The notes beneath the pieces are model-generated. The model did no database searches, was not told the origin of the DNA, and saw only the letters and a program-made list of their open reading frames with translations. A program made the position numbers and the translations under genes. DNA of 64,000 nucleotides. Source: Dysidea avara. Lineage: Eukaryota > Porifera > Demospongiae > Dictyoceratida > Dysideidae. Shown piece after piece: positions 23,680-36,657 of this stretch (positions are counted from its first letter, which is position 1; every line of letters begins with the position of its first letter). The DNA is taken from positions 11,890,694-11,954,693 of the forward strand of contig NC_089285.1 of NCBI RefSeq assembly GCF_963678975.1, given 5' to 3'.

Positions 23680-24111
23680 CCATGTGTCATCCTTAATCAC
23701 CCACAGAACTCAATACATTACCATAAAAGTTAGTTTGTAATGTACAGGACAGAAAATCGGTCATATCTAAGGAATGCATAAAGATATTAAGCTGAAATTT
23801 TAACACAAGATAGATGAGCACCTAGTATCTCATTTAAGCTATAAAACAGAAAATTGACCCATGTGCCAAAAAGGTATGTTTTCCAAGATCAGGTCACATT
23901 TGTCACCTTTATCACTCACAGAATTCAATACATTACCATAAAAGTTAGTTTGTAATGTACAGGACAGCAAATTGGCCATATCTCAGGAATGCATCAAGAT
24001 ATTAAGCTGAAATTTTAACATACGATAGATGAGCACCCAGTACCTCATTTAAGCTTTAAAACAGAAAATTGACCAATGTGCCAAAAGGTAGGTTTTCCAA
24101 GATCAGGTCAC
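23680..24111 (+). repeat. Two-copy tandem duplication, 215-base period
   Basis: The block containing CAATACATTACCATAAAAGT, TGTACAGGACAG, GATATTAAGCTGAAATTTTA and TTTTCCAAGATCAGGTCACA is present twice in tandem, offset by 215 bases and about 92-95% alike. It is non-coding. Confidence 0.9.
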
Positions 24112-25504
24112 ATATGATGTTGTAGATCTATCCTTCGTGAGCAGTTTAATGCAAACCATGAAGGAATAAGTGGATCCTACAAGGAGTAGCAGGAGCCCAA
24201 GTTTATATGTCAAAATGCATATTTTTTGTAAAATAACTTTCGTTTTTAAGAACCGGTTAATTGTGCAAACTGGTCACATATTACATATGCACATACTTAT
24301 ATGCATGTGAGGTAAATGTGAAGTAAAGGTGCATTAAATATTAAGAATATATAGAGTATTTTGTATCATAGAATATGCATCATGTGCTTGTAAACTGATA
24401 GTACAGATGCATGTTCTGACTACATGCATTAGATTGTGATGTGTGTTTGTATTTACTGTACACATTACTCATTATAATACAACACAGTCACTATCAATGA
24501 TGAATGTACATACTGGCAAATTATATACATACACAGTAATGTGCACAGATATTGATGTACTTGTACTCAAATAATTATCCTATGTACATAATATGATATC
24601 ATTGTAAATAATCAACAAATTTATTAGCAAACTGAGTTCCTATTAAACACACACACACACATATATATAAGCACATGTCACACTTTTTAAGCAAACACTA
24701 CAGAAATACTTTTACAATACTTTTTTACGATTTAGTTCAACTTCAACAGCTACACAAATTTGGTGGATTCACATCCATATGATGAATGAAGCTGGCCCAA
24801 AAGGTTTGTTCAATGAGCTGCACCACTCTTGGATGGGTTCAGGCAACTTATTCTTTTCAGGATAATTCTGATACCGATTAACATGTGCCATATATACTTC
24901 CTGACTTATTTATTTTCTGGCTAAAAAAATATTGAATTTCTTCAGCACAAAGATTATCACAAGCACAAGTAATCTAACCATCACTTCCAATCCAATGACT
25001 ATTCGGTTGTCATTATCACCTGAATATCTGACATTACCTATTTGCTGGATGCTACATTGTGCTTTTTGTACAGTTGAGGAACATCGATTAAATTTATTTC
25101 TGGTAAAACGTTTTATGAAGTAGGTAAGGTGAGAGTCATCAAACTTAATTTTGTAAGGTGGATATAATTTCATTTGGCAGTTACAAGTGTACTCTAGAGA
25201 TGACAGTACAGTGGCTGAAAGGAGCGAAATATGGCTGTTTAGTGTTTACATGTTCATGGTTTACTGATGAGGTGTGTTGGACTTTCCCAAAAAGAGTTTC
25301 AGATTATGTTCCATTGACCTTGGATGACAAAAACTTTGTAAAAACATATCCGTGTTCCAAATCAGAGATGTCACAGTCGTATTTACACTAAATCTTAGTA
25401 TAGTCTGCAGTTCAAAAGTATAAGAAAAATTTGGAATTTTAAATTTGATTAGGGACAGTGTATAACGCTGCGATAAAAAGTACTGAAACAAGCTGGATTG
25501 GAGT
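24112..25504. other. Non-coding AT-rich stretch with a CA/TA microsatellite
   Basis: A (CA)n(TA)n run lies at about 24,648-24,669. Two open frames at 24.9-25.4 kb, one with a hydrophobic run VMVRLLVLVIIFVL, have no splice context or recognisable domain, and I do not call them genes. Confidence 0.4.
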
Positions 25505-25624
25505 AGTACATAATGTTCAAATACTGTAAAACAATAAGAAGTGAATATCCCTACTGTGCTACACTCAATGCACAGTAGGGCTATCCACTTCTTATTGTTT
25601 TACAGTATTTGGACATTACATACT
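25505..25624. repeat. Long near-perfect hairpin (fold-back MITE)
   Basis: Arms of about 54 bases match with only a handful of mismatches: left GTTCAAATACTGTAAAACAA / TAAGAAGTGAATATCCCTAC, right the complement. They are separated by a 10-base loop (TACACTCAAT, 25560-25569). TA dinucleotides flank the arms. The form suits a fold-back MITE whose terminal repeats make up the whole element. Confidence 0.85.
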
Positions 25625-26938
25625 AAATACATAATGTACACTGAACAGAAACGTTTCTGCAAAACATTTTTTTTCTAAATTCTGTAGCAACTTGACGCAA
25701 ATGTTTTGGGTCGATCTGAAGACACTTTTGGGCTTGGTTTTACCCAACCAATACTGTCACATACATATACATACATGCATACAAGTTGCAGATGTTGGTA
25801 TGATAGAATCGGCACACGTGGCAGCACGCTGATGGTCCACTGACATCCTGTGTCAGTGGCCAGAAGCTAAATTGTAGTAGTGATTAGCTACAAAGTTTAC
25901 TTACTTGATTACTTAAAGGGGGGAAATTAACAGTTAAAGGGAGCTGAAGTTAGGTTGGTGGGGGATCTTTGAACACTCTGAGCATGGACATAGAATGAAA
26001 AAGAGCAGGTGTTGTTGGAGGTAAAATTGGCAGTTGGTGAGGGCATCTATGGTGAGGGGCAGCTATTGTCAGCAGGTAATGACCTTTTTTTTTTTGATCT
26101 TCAACTTACAGCTAGACTGAAGTTGCAATTTAAAGTGGAACCCCCCCTTTTAAAAGTCTGGATCCTCCCCTGTAATTATATAATCAACTCCTTCATGTAT
26201 TACAGTAGCTACTACGTGTTTCAGCATGTCTCGGGCACTGAGCCAGATTGCCAGTTGCTCACAGCACTAATCACCCGTGGGCACTGAAACCATCTCTGCC
26301 TCTGGATCCAGATTGCACTACTTGTCCTGAACAATTAAATTGATCAAATCTGATAAGTGTGAACCAAAGTGTAACCAAACAAGACTACCAAGCAGGACTG
26401 GCTCTGGCAAAATAGGGGTGGGTGGGCCACCACAGTTGAGGGCATAGCAATTGTAGCATATTTTCAAGGGGGTCTGGGGGCAGGCTCCCCCTCCACCAGG
26501 AAAATTTTTTAAATCATCACTCAAGCCTGAGATGCAGCAATCTGAAAGCATTTTTAATGTAATTTAGTTGGGTGCTGACAGTTGCATGCTGCTCAACAGA
26601 ATCTTTGAAGTAAGTCTGAGTGTACTGAAGGGCTGAAATAATATCAAGTAGCAAACTCTTACGTGCAATTGTATGGCTTCTCGTACGTTAGTCTGTGCAC
26701 TAGAGTTTAAAACCATAGAATATAGCCCTGTATATAATCTATGGTATAGTTACGTATAATATTTAGCTAGCTGTACATAATATGAGGGAAGATACTCTCT
26801 TTCTCTTCTAGAGTAAAAGGTTGGGTGGGTCGCAAAGAACAAGAATTTTAACCGATCGATTTTAACCTAAGCGCGCAACTTAATAGTTTTTTTCTGACAA
26901 AAGTTGAGGCGTTTGTTATGCTGCGTGGGAACATTAAA
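25625..26938. other. Non-coding stretch with MITE debris
   Basis: A hairpin CCACTGACA-TCCTG-TGTCAGTGG lies at about 25,832-25,856. At 26,172 a hAT-like terminus reads (reverse) CAGGGGAGGATCCAGAC; its partner end was not found. The segment 26,390-26,520 has the AGGGGGTCTGGGGGC motif seen in many short DNA transposon remnants. No genes are supported. Confidence 0.4.
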
Positions 26939-27889
26939 AATGGCGACGTTGGCAGGTGCTGGCAGAAAGTTGGAGAGAATCGAAGCGTTCTTCTTTGACA
27001 TAGAGAAAGAGAAGACTCCGCAAGCAAGTAGTGAAATAAAAGAATGCCAGTGAAGCGGCCGTCTCGACTCGAGGGGTTCTGGACTAAAGTCACTACTCGC
27101 ACATCACCCGCCTCCTTAACAGCTATAATTCCATATGGGTACGTGAAAAGGAATGGTATTATTGCCACTGCTTCTAATGTGAGGAAACAAACAAGCTCTT
27201 CTTACTACAACTCGGTGCAGGAAAACAAGGTAGGCATCATTTAGAGTCGCCTAGTCCAGTACACAAATATTTATTATATCCAGGTTATCAAAATCGCACT
27301 CATCAATAGAGTAGTATGTCTGGAGATAAATATAGTGTTACTCGTCAGTAGAATGTATCACCAGATATATTAAGAGAGTGGTAGCTTTGCCAAGATGGTG
27401 AACATCATTAAGACTATAGCACCTGTTGAAAAAGTCCATCGGACCTCAGGATGCCAACCTACAATTGAGTTTGAGCTGTTACTGAATGTCGTTGATGTGT
27501 CACCTGGTCTGTAGGTGAGGTTCTCTTTTGTGATTACAAGTCTTGTTTGTAATTATGTATTTGTTTGTAGTATGTGTTTATTCTGTGGTGTATCATTAAA
27601 CAAGGCCACAAACAGACATCCTGTTCAAAATATGTGTAACCTTATATCCTACATTGCTCATATCTTGCCTACAGTAATTGTGCTAAGTAGTACCTTGAGT
27701 AGTATGTATGCATTCCCAGGTGCATTTGGATTGAACATAATACCACACAGTACTTTACCATTATTTGTAACTTGATTTTAGAAAGCGGATCCAAATTATA
27801 CACCAGGGGAAATTGAACGACCACCTCTAGTGGGTAGCTACACTATCAAACTATCCGGCGATTTTGATGCTCAAAACTGGTTTCTTGAG
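26939..27889 (+). CDS. Candidate exons of an unrecognised gene
   Basis: An ATG at 26939 opens MATLAGAGRKLERIEAFFFD. An overlapping frame reads RPSRLEGFWTKVTTRTSPAS and YGYVKRNGIIATASNVRKQ. A clean exon at 27782-27889 (acceptor TTTTAG, donor GTTATG, 36 codons, no stop) encodes DPNYTPGEIERPPLVGSYTI then KLSGDFDAQNWFLE. The pieces have gene-like composition, but I could not connect them and do not recognise the product. Confidence is low. Confidence 0.28.
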
Positions 27890-28377
27890 GTTATGTTTTC
27901 TGGGTGCCCTGTCAGGCTCTAGTCACATTTTCTGGCTTTGACACAAGGACCTCGCTTCATAAGAATCAGTGGTGGATGGCCTTCAACAGCTAGCCAAAGA
28001 TTTTGGTATTGATTCTGCTGTATTTTGGCCACTTAAGGAGCTAGTTTTCAAGAATAGCTGCCAACCTGCTACTAATAGGCCTAATGTATTTTGTGGAGTG
28101 GACTCACACTAAATTAGAAACAGCTTCTTAACAATTATCCAGGAATTTCCTAGTTCTTGTACCACTGTAGACACTAATGTCAAGCTAAAACTACTGAAGC
28201 TGCTCTTCCTACAAAGTCACAAATATCGCACGTGCACTAATTTATTAGAATATTTACAAGATGTTATAATAGTGCATAAGTAGTTAGATATAGGCTACAC
28301 ATAGCCTTTTCTACACAGTCTATAGCTATAATTCCTTTGATGCTTTGCAAGTAGAAGATCCAGAGCTGTTCTGCCCT
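27890..28377. other. Non-coding stretch beside the hAT remnant
   Basis: No exon or second hAT end was found; the transposase's expected C-terminal dimerisation segment is also missing here. Confidence 0.35.
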
Positions 28378-29929
28378 TCAACCTTCAAACAAGTCTCCTA
28401 TCAATTTAGAAATTGGTCCCTTCTTTTTCTTGCTCACCGGTGGATCTAAATCATCATCATCCACAACTTCTTCAGTTCTCAATTCTTGATTTGTACTATC
28501 AGATTCCAAAGAAATCAACTCCTCTTCTACCATGTCTACAATTTCTCGCTTGCTATAGGAGTCAAGAAATGGTAGTCCTTATATCTTGGATCTAGGGAAG
28601 TAGCCATATTGATTATCCTCTTCACAGCTGGCTTGTGATACCTATCATCCAGGTCTTTCTTAATCTCCTGCTTTACTGCCTTAGAAGTAGCAGAGTCTCC
28701 TTGAGTGATCTTCAGTGTTTTAGTAAGTAACTTATAGAGCAGAGGCTTAACAATGCTTAATGTGGGATATCTAACAGCTCCCATAACAGTGGTAGCTTGC
28801 TGGAATGGCTTCAGTAGCTCTACTAGCATTTCAACAACTTCCCAATCACCGCTTTCCAACATCAAATGCCTGTCCTTCCCTTCCACCAACACTGCTGAAA
28901 TAGCCGTTTGTTGTTCAATCAGTCTCTGTAACATAGAAAGTGTGCTACCCCAGCGTGTTACACAATCTTGAACAAGCATGTGTTGTGGCAACTTTAACAA
29001 TTCTTGCTTTTCTCGTAACTTGTAGGTCTCTTTTGTTGATCTCTTGAAATGGCTGACAATTGCCTTGCAACGTGCAATAATTCTCTGCACTCTTGCTACC
29101 TTCAGACCTTTGTTGACTGCCAATTGTAAAGTGTGAGCTATGCATGGAAAGTGGTCGATATTCAACAGAGTGAAGGCATTGACAATGTTACTACCATTAT
29201 CACTGATACCTCCACAAACCTTATCTGTGATTTTCCAGTCTGAAAACATAGATGAGAGTACATCTTTCAATGAAGCTCATCATGGTCCTGTGGGACCTCA
29301 AGTGTTTGAAGACACTTGCTCTGCAGAGTAAAATTATCAGCTATGAAATGAACTGTTAAAGACATGTATGAACATTGCTGGTGCTGTGATGTCCACAGGT
29401 CTGTTGTTATGGTACATTTGCTTGCCAAAGCCAGCTGTTTTTCAACTGCCATCCTAACTCTGCTGTATGCCTCAGGTAGAACTTTTGTAGTTATGTGAGT
29501 ACGGTGTGGCAGCTGAAATCTAGGCTCAGCAACCTGTAATAGGTTGCGAAAAGCTGGCTCATCCACTAAGCTTAATGGCTGCATCGTGTGAATTATAAAA
29601 TTTGTTGTTGCACGAAGCAGAGAACAGTACCTGGGGCTATTCTGTAGAAACGGAGCTGTCCTTTTGTATGCTGCACTAAGCGTGAGTTGTTCAGACTCTG
29701 GCTGGGCTTCAGCTTCATCATCCACGACTGTGTCTTCTTCGGACAATTTGCTGCCATTGACAGAGTTGGTTTTCCCAGTTTTCTCTAAGTATTTCTTGAA
29801 TTCGCTGATGTGCAATCGTTCGAGATGATACGTCATATTGGACGTGTTACCCGAGTAGGCAATTATCACTCGACAAAGACGGCACGCTATTTTCTTCTTG
29901 TCTACTACCATTCCATCACTGTCCGCCAT
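28378..29929 (-). pseudogene. hAT transposase, ZBED-like, frameshifted and short
   Basis: From ATG at 29929: a zinc finger (KKIACRLCRVIIAYSGNTSN ... YHLERLH), the helical LSAAYKRTAPFLQNSPRYCS, catalytic start TITTDLWTSQHQQCSYMSLT, GGISDNGSNIVNAFTLLNID, CIAHTLQLAVNKGLKV, QDCVTRWGSTLSMLQRLIEQ, ATSLDPRYKDYHFL and an acidic/lysine tail ending SKKKKGPISKLIGDLFEG at 28378. Frame changes fall near 29,270 and 28,560. The usual C-terminal dimerisation motif (SxxSERxFS) is absent, so the copy is truncated. It is a different lineage from the hAT at 19 kb. Confidence 0.88.
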
Positions 29930-30147
29930 GAACCCAAAATAAGTCCATATTTCACTTCTAGTCTTAAACTAGGGGCAGCAAAAGTTAAATTGGCATCCAT
30001 TTCTTGAGACAATGGCCATTATTTACTTACAGGTGCACATGAGGTCACGTGTACGTATCGCGACATACAGTACTGTATGTCATATCGTATCGTAGACTTA
30101 TATGTCGTGACATGTCGTATATCGTGACTATCGTGGCATCCCTACTG
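28378..30147 (-). mobile_element. hAT transposon remnant with one recognisable end
   Basis: The minus strand from 30147 begins CAGTAGGGATGCCACGATAG, a hAT-type terminus, flanked by TTTAACAA (30148-30155). The interior encodes a BED/C2H2-type hAT transposase. The opposite end was not found, so the element is probably truncated on its 3' side. It inserted immediately beyond the 30163-30229 exon of the gene that lies upstream on the same strand. Confidence 0.75.
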
Positions 30148-30162
30148 TTTAACAACATTTAC

Positions 30163-31148
30163 CTTGATGAATCATCACAGAGCAAAGCATTTTCAGCTTC
30201 AACATACAAAAGAGTAGAAATTTGGTGACCTTGATCATTGGTATGATGATGTGTGGTAAAATAAACAATTCAACAGGTAAGAAACCTACCCATAGTCACC
30301 ATCACAGTTGTGGATGAGAAGGTCCATATCATATTCATACCTGTACAGTTCATCACTGATATCACATATGATAAGCAGAACTTATTTATTTATTTGGTAA
30401 TGCTTTATTACAGCACAACTCATACCAATTAGTATCATTCACTAGACTGGTACACTCATCCCCATCATCATTGCTACTATACAAGACAGTTTATGAAAAT
30501 CATGTCAAAGTGGAAAGTTACTGTACAATTCTTCTGTAGTTTGCTGATGTCCAATACTTGATTGTAGTCTAGCTGGAGTTGAAGCACAAATAGGTGGAAA
30601 CAATGCCATAGGTGATAAGTGTCTGTAATATTATGCTATACACACGCATGTACGCATACACACACACACACACATCTCTCTTCCTCAGTGAGATCAGCAG
30701 AATTGGAGCAAGGGGTCATAATAGGTGCACTGCAGTTGAACTCACTTTAACTAAGTTAGTCGTCACTTGAACATTTGCTGTATCCCTGTATGCAAGGTGT
30801 AGCCTTCCTGTTAGCTACAATATATTCTTAGTGGAGACACTTGTAATCAATTCAAAGGCTGGAATTTACAAAATTAAATAATGAACAAATCTATATCTAT
30901 CTTAACCACTACACCACGAACAATTACCTATCATTAGGAGAGTCAGCAGTTTCCTCTATCTTCATCAGGTCTTCGTTTCGCTTTAGCAGGTAGATGGCCA
31001 GAAGGTTGTCACTCGAGAAATCCAACTTCCTTCTTAGTTCCCTCCAATTCTCTAGCGTGTCCCTAGTCACGTATATCTTTGTGTTACTTGTTTCCCACCC
31101 TCCGTGATACTTTCGTGGCCTTCCTAAACACGCGGAGCATTGCACCAT
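30163..31148 (-). CDS. Five-exon gene fragment with very short introns
   Basis: Exons on the minus strand: 31148-30928, 30622-30527, 30476-30426, 30355-30290 and 30229-30163. All have GT/AG borders, and each junction inspected is in phase 2, which strongly supports a real gene. Exon 1 encodes MVQCSACLGRPRKYHGGWET and a compact domain KIYVTRDTLENWRELRRKLD with FSSDNLLAIYLL, resembling a short helical module seen at the N-termini of multi-copy invertebrate proteins. Later exons are acidic: SNDDGDECTSLVNDTNW, DELYRYEYDMDLLIHNCDGD. In the continued phase the last exon reaches a stop soon. The hAT element begins 15 bases beyond its donor, so the gene is likely cut off. The family is not named. Confidence 0.6.
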
Positions 31149-31239
31149 ACTACACAAGCTGAAGTGTGGGTGATTTACAAATAGTTTACAGAGCATATAC
31201 ATAAATATATGTTTTTAAGGACCGTAAAATAATAACAAA

Positions 31240-31547
31240 TCTTAAAAGGCTTCACTTACATCACATTGTCCCTTTAAATTTGTCTGGATACAAAAGCTGT
31301 TCCCTTCTTAATTGCTGCAGTGGAGTCCAAAAATTCTTGTATAGGCATATTAGTTAGTTTAGAGAGGAATTCGTGTAAGACATCATCGATGGCTGTGGAT
31401 TTAGTTGATTCCAGATGCTTGGTTTAATACAGCACAAACTTCATCCTTGTGTTGAACTTGACTATTAACAAGCTTGACAGTTTCCTGTACAAGTGACTTG
31501 CTATATTTTTGGAACCCAATTTCATTGTAGTGTTTTCACAGCTACAT
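31240..31547 (-). pseudogene. 3' part of a gene-family copy split by an LTR element
   Basis: The minus strand reads QKYSKSLVQETVKLVNSQVQ, then KDEVCAVLNQASGIN, then, in another frame, NMPIQEFLDSTAAIKKGTAF. EFLDS-x2-A-x-KKG resembles the C-terminal part of the expanded family glimpsed at 22.3 kb. Its upstream part lies beyond the LTR element at 36772-36835. Frame changes and stops show that it is a relic. Confidence 0.4.
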
Positions 31548-31660
31548 TGTTATAGCATGGTATTTTGCGCATGCGTATTAGAGTCTTAATAAGTGATAAC
31601 ACGAGTGAAGTGCCAGCTAGCGTTGATCCGCCGCTTGAAGCCGAATCCTACCGCGTAACA
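31548..31660 (+). repeat. Left LTR of the Gmr1-like element
   Basis: It is 113 bases, TGTTATAGC ... CGCGTAACA. It matches 36658-36771 with three differences, including one single-base gap. Confidence 0.9.
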
Positions 31661-31663
31661 ACT

Positions 31664-31680
31664 TGGGGGCTTGTCCGGGA
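31664..31680 (+). promoter_or_regulatory. Primer-binding site, tRNA-Pro type
   Basis: TGGGGGCTTGTCCGGGA lies three bases inside the left LTR. It differs at one base from the proline-tRNA primer site TGGGGGCTCGTCCGGGA used by several retroviruses and LTR elements. Confidence 0.7.
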
Positions 31681-34600
31681 GAACCAGAAGCTTGATCTTT
31701 TGAAGATCTTGGAGTACAGAAGTTGTATTTACTGTTGAATTATCGCCAATTGTCGTGGCCAGTTTACGCCACTTAGTACCACTTCACACTTCTAACCCCA
31801 AATACGAATTCCTTGGCACCGGGTTGAATGGTGCCCGAACAGGTGTGAATTTTGTTATTTGGCGTTGTTTCTTTCTGTGTTCTCGTTTGTTAGGGATCGG
31901 ATTGTTACCAGCGGCGGTGGGCAACTTTTGGAATTGTATTATTACACTACTAGAATTGCTGGCTGACGAAACTGTTTCGTATTTTCACTACTATTACCTT
32001 TTTGTATCTACGAGTCATCATTTCGTTTAGCATCGAATCTTTTGTGGACTCTCCTAAATTGTCAACCTTAGTACCACTGAAGAAAGCGGACTTATCCGCT
32101 CTTGCTCAACATTATAAGCTGGAAATTACTAGTACTATGAAGAAGAGCGATATTCAAAGGCTGCTTGTAGAGCATTTAGTGGAAGAAGAAATCGTTTCTG
32201 ACGATGAAGATTCGCTAACTAGCGCTAATGTGGTAGAGCTGAACAAACTCGAACTGAAAGATAAGGAAAAGGAATGCGAGAGCCAACTAAAGTTGAAGGA
32301 AATGGAGCTAAAAGAGCGTGAATTGACGATGCAATTAAAGATGAAAGAGTTAGAGTTAGCGGCAGCTACTGCCACAGCAAGCCCCACCCCCCGTCGTAGT
32401 GATTTTGACGTGAGTAAGCATGTTCGTTTTGTGCCTCCCTTTCAAGAAACTGAAGTGGATAAATACTTCTTACACTTTGAGAAGGTGGCTTCAAGCCTGT
32501 CTTGGCCCAGAGAAGTATGGACACTCCTGCTCCAAAGTGCTCTGCTTGGTAAAGCACATGAAGCTTATTCAGCCTTATCAGTGGATCAAAGTTCAGAATA
32601 TGACACTGTGAAGAGTGCTGTCCTCAGAGCCTATGAATTAGTACCGGAGGCCTACAGACAGAAGTTTAGGAACACCAGGAAGAATGACTCCCAGACTTAT
32701 GTTGAGTTTGCACGATCTAAGGAGACATTATTTGACCGTTGGTGTATATCCAAGGAAGTTCAGAAGGAATTTGGTAAACTGAGGCAATTAGTGCTAATGG
32801 AGGAATTCAAGAACTGTCTCCCAACTGATATCAAGACCTACCTGGATGAGCAAAAGATAGACACCCTCCACCAAGCAGCCACTCGTGCTGATGATTATGC
32901 TTTGACCCACAAATCATATGGCAAGACTGCAATCCGTACTGATAGCTCTAGTGATACCAGTACTACTCCCAATGGAAACACCAACCGCAGTGGTCATTCA
33001 GCTGGTCCTGGAAAGACTAATGGCCGAGGTGCTTTACTTCCTGGTGGACCTACGTGCTATTATTGTCGGCGAAAAGGTCATGTTATGTCAGAGTGCCGTG
33101 CTCTTCAGAAGAAGAATGATAAGTCAAAGCCAGATCTTCTTGTGTCACAATTTAGTAATGTGAATATCCCAGAAGAATATGGACCATTTATATCTCGTGG
33201 CAGTGTATCGTTAGTGGACACACCAAGTGAGAAACCTGTCACTATTTTGAGAGATACAGGTGCTTCACAGTCCTTAATCTTAGACAGTGTGCTACCCTTT
33301 TGCTCCCAGTCTGATACTGGTATGACAGTGTTGCTACAAGGAGTAGAGTTGGGTATCTTCAATGTGCCATTGCATAAGGTTTGTTTGAGGAGTCCTTTAG
33401 TGAATGGTCCAGTTGTTTTAGGAGTGAGACATTCTCTCCCAGTTCAGGGCGTTGATCTTATACTGGGTAATGATCTGGCTGGAGGCAAGGTAGTGGCAAA
33501 TCCCCATGTTTCACAGATGCCATGCAATGAAGAGATGCTGATCAATGCACCAGAATTATTTTCAGCTTGTGCTGTGACACGGGCTATGTCCAGAGCTGCA
33601 TCTAAGCAATCCACTCCGGATGTCTCTGTTGTTAAGGGAGATCCCCTTGAAGGTGTGGCTGGCACGATTCTTGATGATGAGGCTCCAAAGGTTTTAACAT
33701 CTACTTCTGCAAAGGACGCAGTGTCCCAAGTGAAAGATGATTGTTTGTTGTCTCGGGAATCACTGATCAAGGAACAAGAGAAAGATGAAGAGATTAGAAA
33801 GTTAGCCCTTCATGCTGTGGATGAACAAGAGGCTGCTATGGTGCCTGGTTGTTATTTTCGGAAAAATGGTATTCTGATGAGGAAGTGGAGACCTGAAGTT
33901 CCAGCATCACATGAGTGGAAGGTAATTTATCGAGTAGTGCTTCCACCTATGTACCGAAGTGATGTTCTAAGTCTTGCCCATGAAACACCAATGGCTGGAC
34001 ATCTAGGGGTAAACAAAACTTACCGCAAGATATTGGATCAGGAAGGATGTGAAGCAGTATTGTCGTACCTGCCATACTTGTCAATTGGTTGGGAAGCCCA
34101 ATCAAAAACCTCCACCAGCACCCCTGAAACCAATTCCTGTCACCACTGAGCCATTTTCTCATGTCATAATTGACTGTGTTGGGCCACTGCCAAAGACAAA
34201 GGATGGGAATCAGTATCTACTCACGATTATGCGTGCCTCTACACGTTTCCCAGAAGCAATTCCTTTAAGGACTATCAAAGCCCCGAAGATTGTTAGAGCT
34301 CTGATTAAGTTTTTCACCTTGGTGGGATTGCCCAAGTCCGTGCAATCAGATCGGGGCTCCAACTTTATGTCCCATTTGTTTCAGGATGTGATGCTCCAAC
34401 TTGGCATTAAGCAAGTGAAGTCGTCTCCCTATCATCCTCAATCGCAGGGAGCCTTGGAAAGGTTTCATCAAACCTTGAAAACCATGATGCGAGCATACTG
34501 TTTTCAGGAGAACAAGGACTGGGATGAGGGTATTCCTCTTTTGCTATTTGCTGCAAGAGAATCCGTCAAAGAATCTCTTGGCTTTAGTCCCTTTGAACTT

Positions 34601-36657
34601 GTGTTTGGACATGTACCACGTGGTCCTCTTAAGTTGCTCAAGGAAACTTGGTTACTAGATGATGCTCCAGAGAGTCTGTTAACTCGTATGTCCAATGTTC
34701 GTGACCGACTATACACAGCCAATGAGCTAGCTCAGAAACATCTCAAGAAAACACAATCTGCAATGAAGACGTGGTATGACCAGAAAGCCAGATATCGAGT
34801 TTTTAAATGTGGTGATAAGGTACTAGTGCTACTGCCAGTGCATGGAAGTCCTCTACAAGCACGTTATTGTGGACCATTTACAGTTGACGAAAAGGTGAAC
34901 AGTGTAGATTATATTATCAGTACTCCAGGACGTCGCAAAGCTAAGAGACTTTGTCATGTGAATATGTTGAAGGCTTACCATGAGAAACCAGACATGCAGG
35001 GAATTCCAAAGACTGTGAGTGTTGTTAGTTCACCACCAAGTGATCCCAGTAATGTGACCCAACCAATGATGATTGAGGATGAGCCCAGGGAATCTGTTCG
35101 ACTCCAGAACTCTGATGTTTTACAATGTTTAGATGAGAAACTGCGACATCTACCTGTAAGGGAGAGAGAGGCAGTAACAAGGTTGGTGAGAGAATTTGTT
35201 GTTGTATTCCCTGATGTGCCATGTAGAACCACCATTGCTTGTCATGATGTTGAAACACCCTTACAGACTCCACCCAAGTAAACTAGCAGCCTTGAGGAAG
35301 GAAGTGCAGTATATGCTAAAACATGGTATTGTAGAACCAAGCCAGAGTGAATGGAGTTCCCCATGTGTGCTGGTCCCGAAGGCAGATGGCAGCTATTGGT
35401 TCTGTACCGATTTTAGGAAGGTAAATACAGTAACCAAGTCAGACTCCTTTCCATTACCTAGAGTGGAAGACTGTATTGACTCTGTTGGTCACTCCCGTTA
35501 TATCACCAAGTTTGACCTACTGAAGGGTTATTGGCAGGTGCCACTTACTGAGAGAGCAAGAGAGATATCTGCATTTGTTACTCCTGATGGTTTATATCAG
35601 TACACAGTCATGCCATTTGGAATGAAGAATGCTCCTGCCACTTTCCAGCGCATGATTAATCGTGTTATTGGTGGTTTGGAAGGTTGCCAGGCCTACATTG
35701 ACGACATTATTGTGTATAGTAATGATTGGGACCATCATGTGAAGCAACTTCGTGAGTTTTTGTGCCGTTTGAGAGAGGCCAAACTGACTGTGAATCTAGT
35801 GAAGACAGAGTTTTGTCATGCTCGTGTAGAGTTCCTTGGACATGTCGTGGGACAAGGCTGGATAACTCCAGTTACTGCCAAGGTGGAAGCTATTGCTAAA
35901 TTTCCAGTTCCTACTGACCAGCGCCAGTTGACACGATTTCTAGGGATGGCTGGTTATTACCGGAAGTTTTGCCACAACTTCTCTACTATTGCTGATCCAC
36001 TCACTGCATTGCTGAAGAAGGGCAAGAAGTTCCACTGGTCTCCTGAGTGTAGAAGTGCTTTTGATAAGATTAGGTTAATACTACTTTCTGGTCCTGTTCT
36101 AAAAGCACCTGACTTTCAGAAGCAGTTTAAATTGTTTGTAGATGCCAGCGATGTTGGTATTGGAGCTGTGCTGCTTCAAGAAGACCCTTCTGGAGTGGAC
36201 CATCCTGTGTGCTATTATTCGAAGAAGTTGAACTGCCACCAAAGGAATTATTCAACAAGTGAAAAGGAAACTCTTGCACTTTTGCTGTCTCTACAACATT
36301 TTGAAGTTTATGTTGGGTCAACTGTTACTCCTGTTAAAGTTTTCACTGACCATAATCCATTGGTGTTTATTAACAAGATGAAGAATCACAACCAACGTTT
36401 GGTTCGCTGGAGCTTGGTTTTGCAGGAGTATAACTTAGACATTGAGCATATTAAAGGTAGAGACAATGTTATTGCCGATGCCCTGTCTCGGGCTGTTTGA
36501 TCACACCGTGCTTGAACTTTTGAACTATTTGGTAACTTGTTTATTGTAGGCTTTACCTTGTATTCCCTCTGTATTTTAGTAGCTACCTCCTTTTTGTATT
36601 TATGTGTGTATGTGTGATATGCTGCATGCATGTGGGGGGAGCTTTGTAGGGAGGGAG

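Noticed and set aside
24910-25391. Small membrane-protein gene (hydrophobic run in a minus frame) and an overlapping plus frame
   Set aside because: No splice signals, no recognisable domain, AT-rich composition that readily gives Leu/Ile/Val runs.
25505-25624. microRNA precursor
   Set aside because: The arms are too long and too perfectly paired and TA flanks both ends, which suits a fold-back MITE better.
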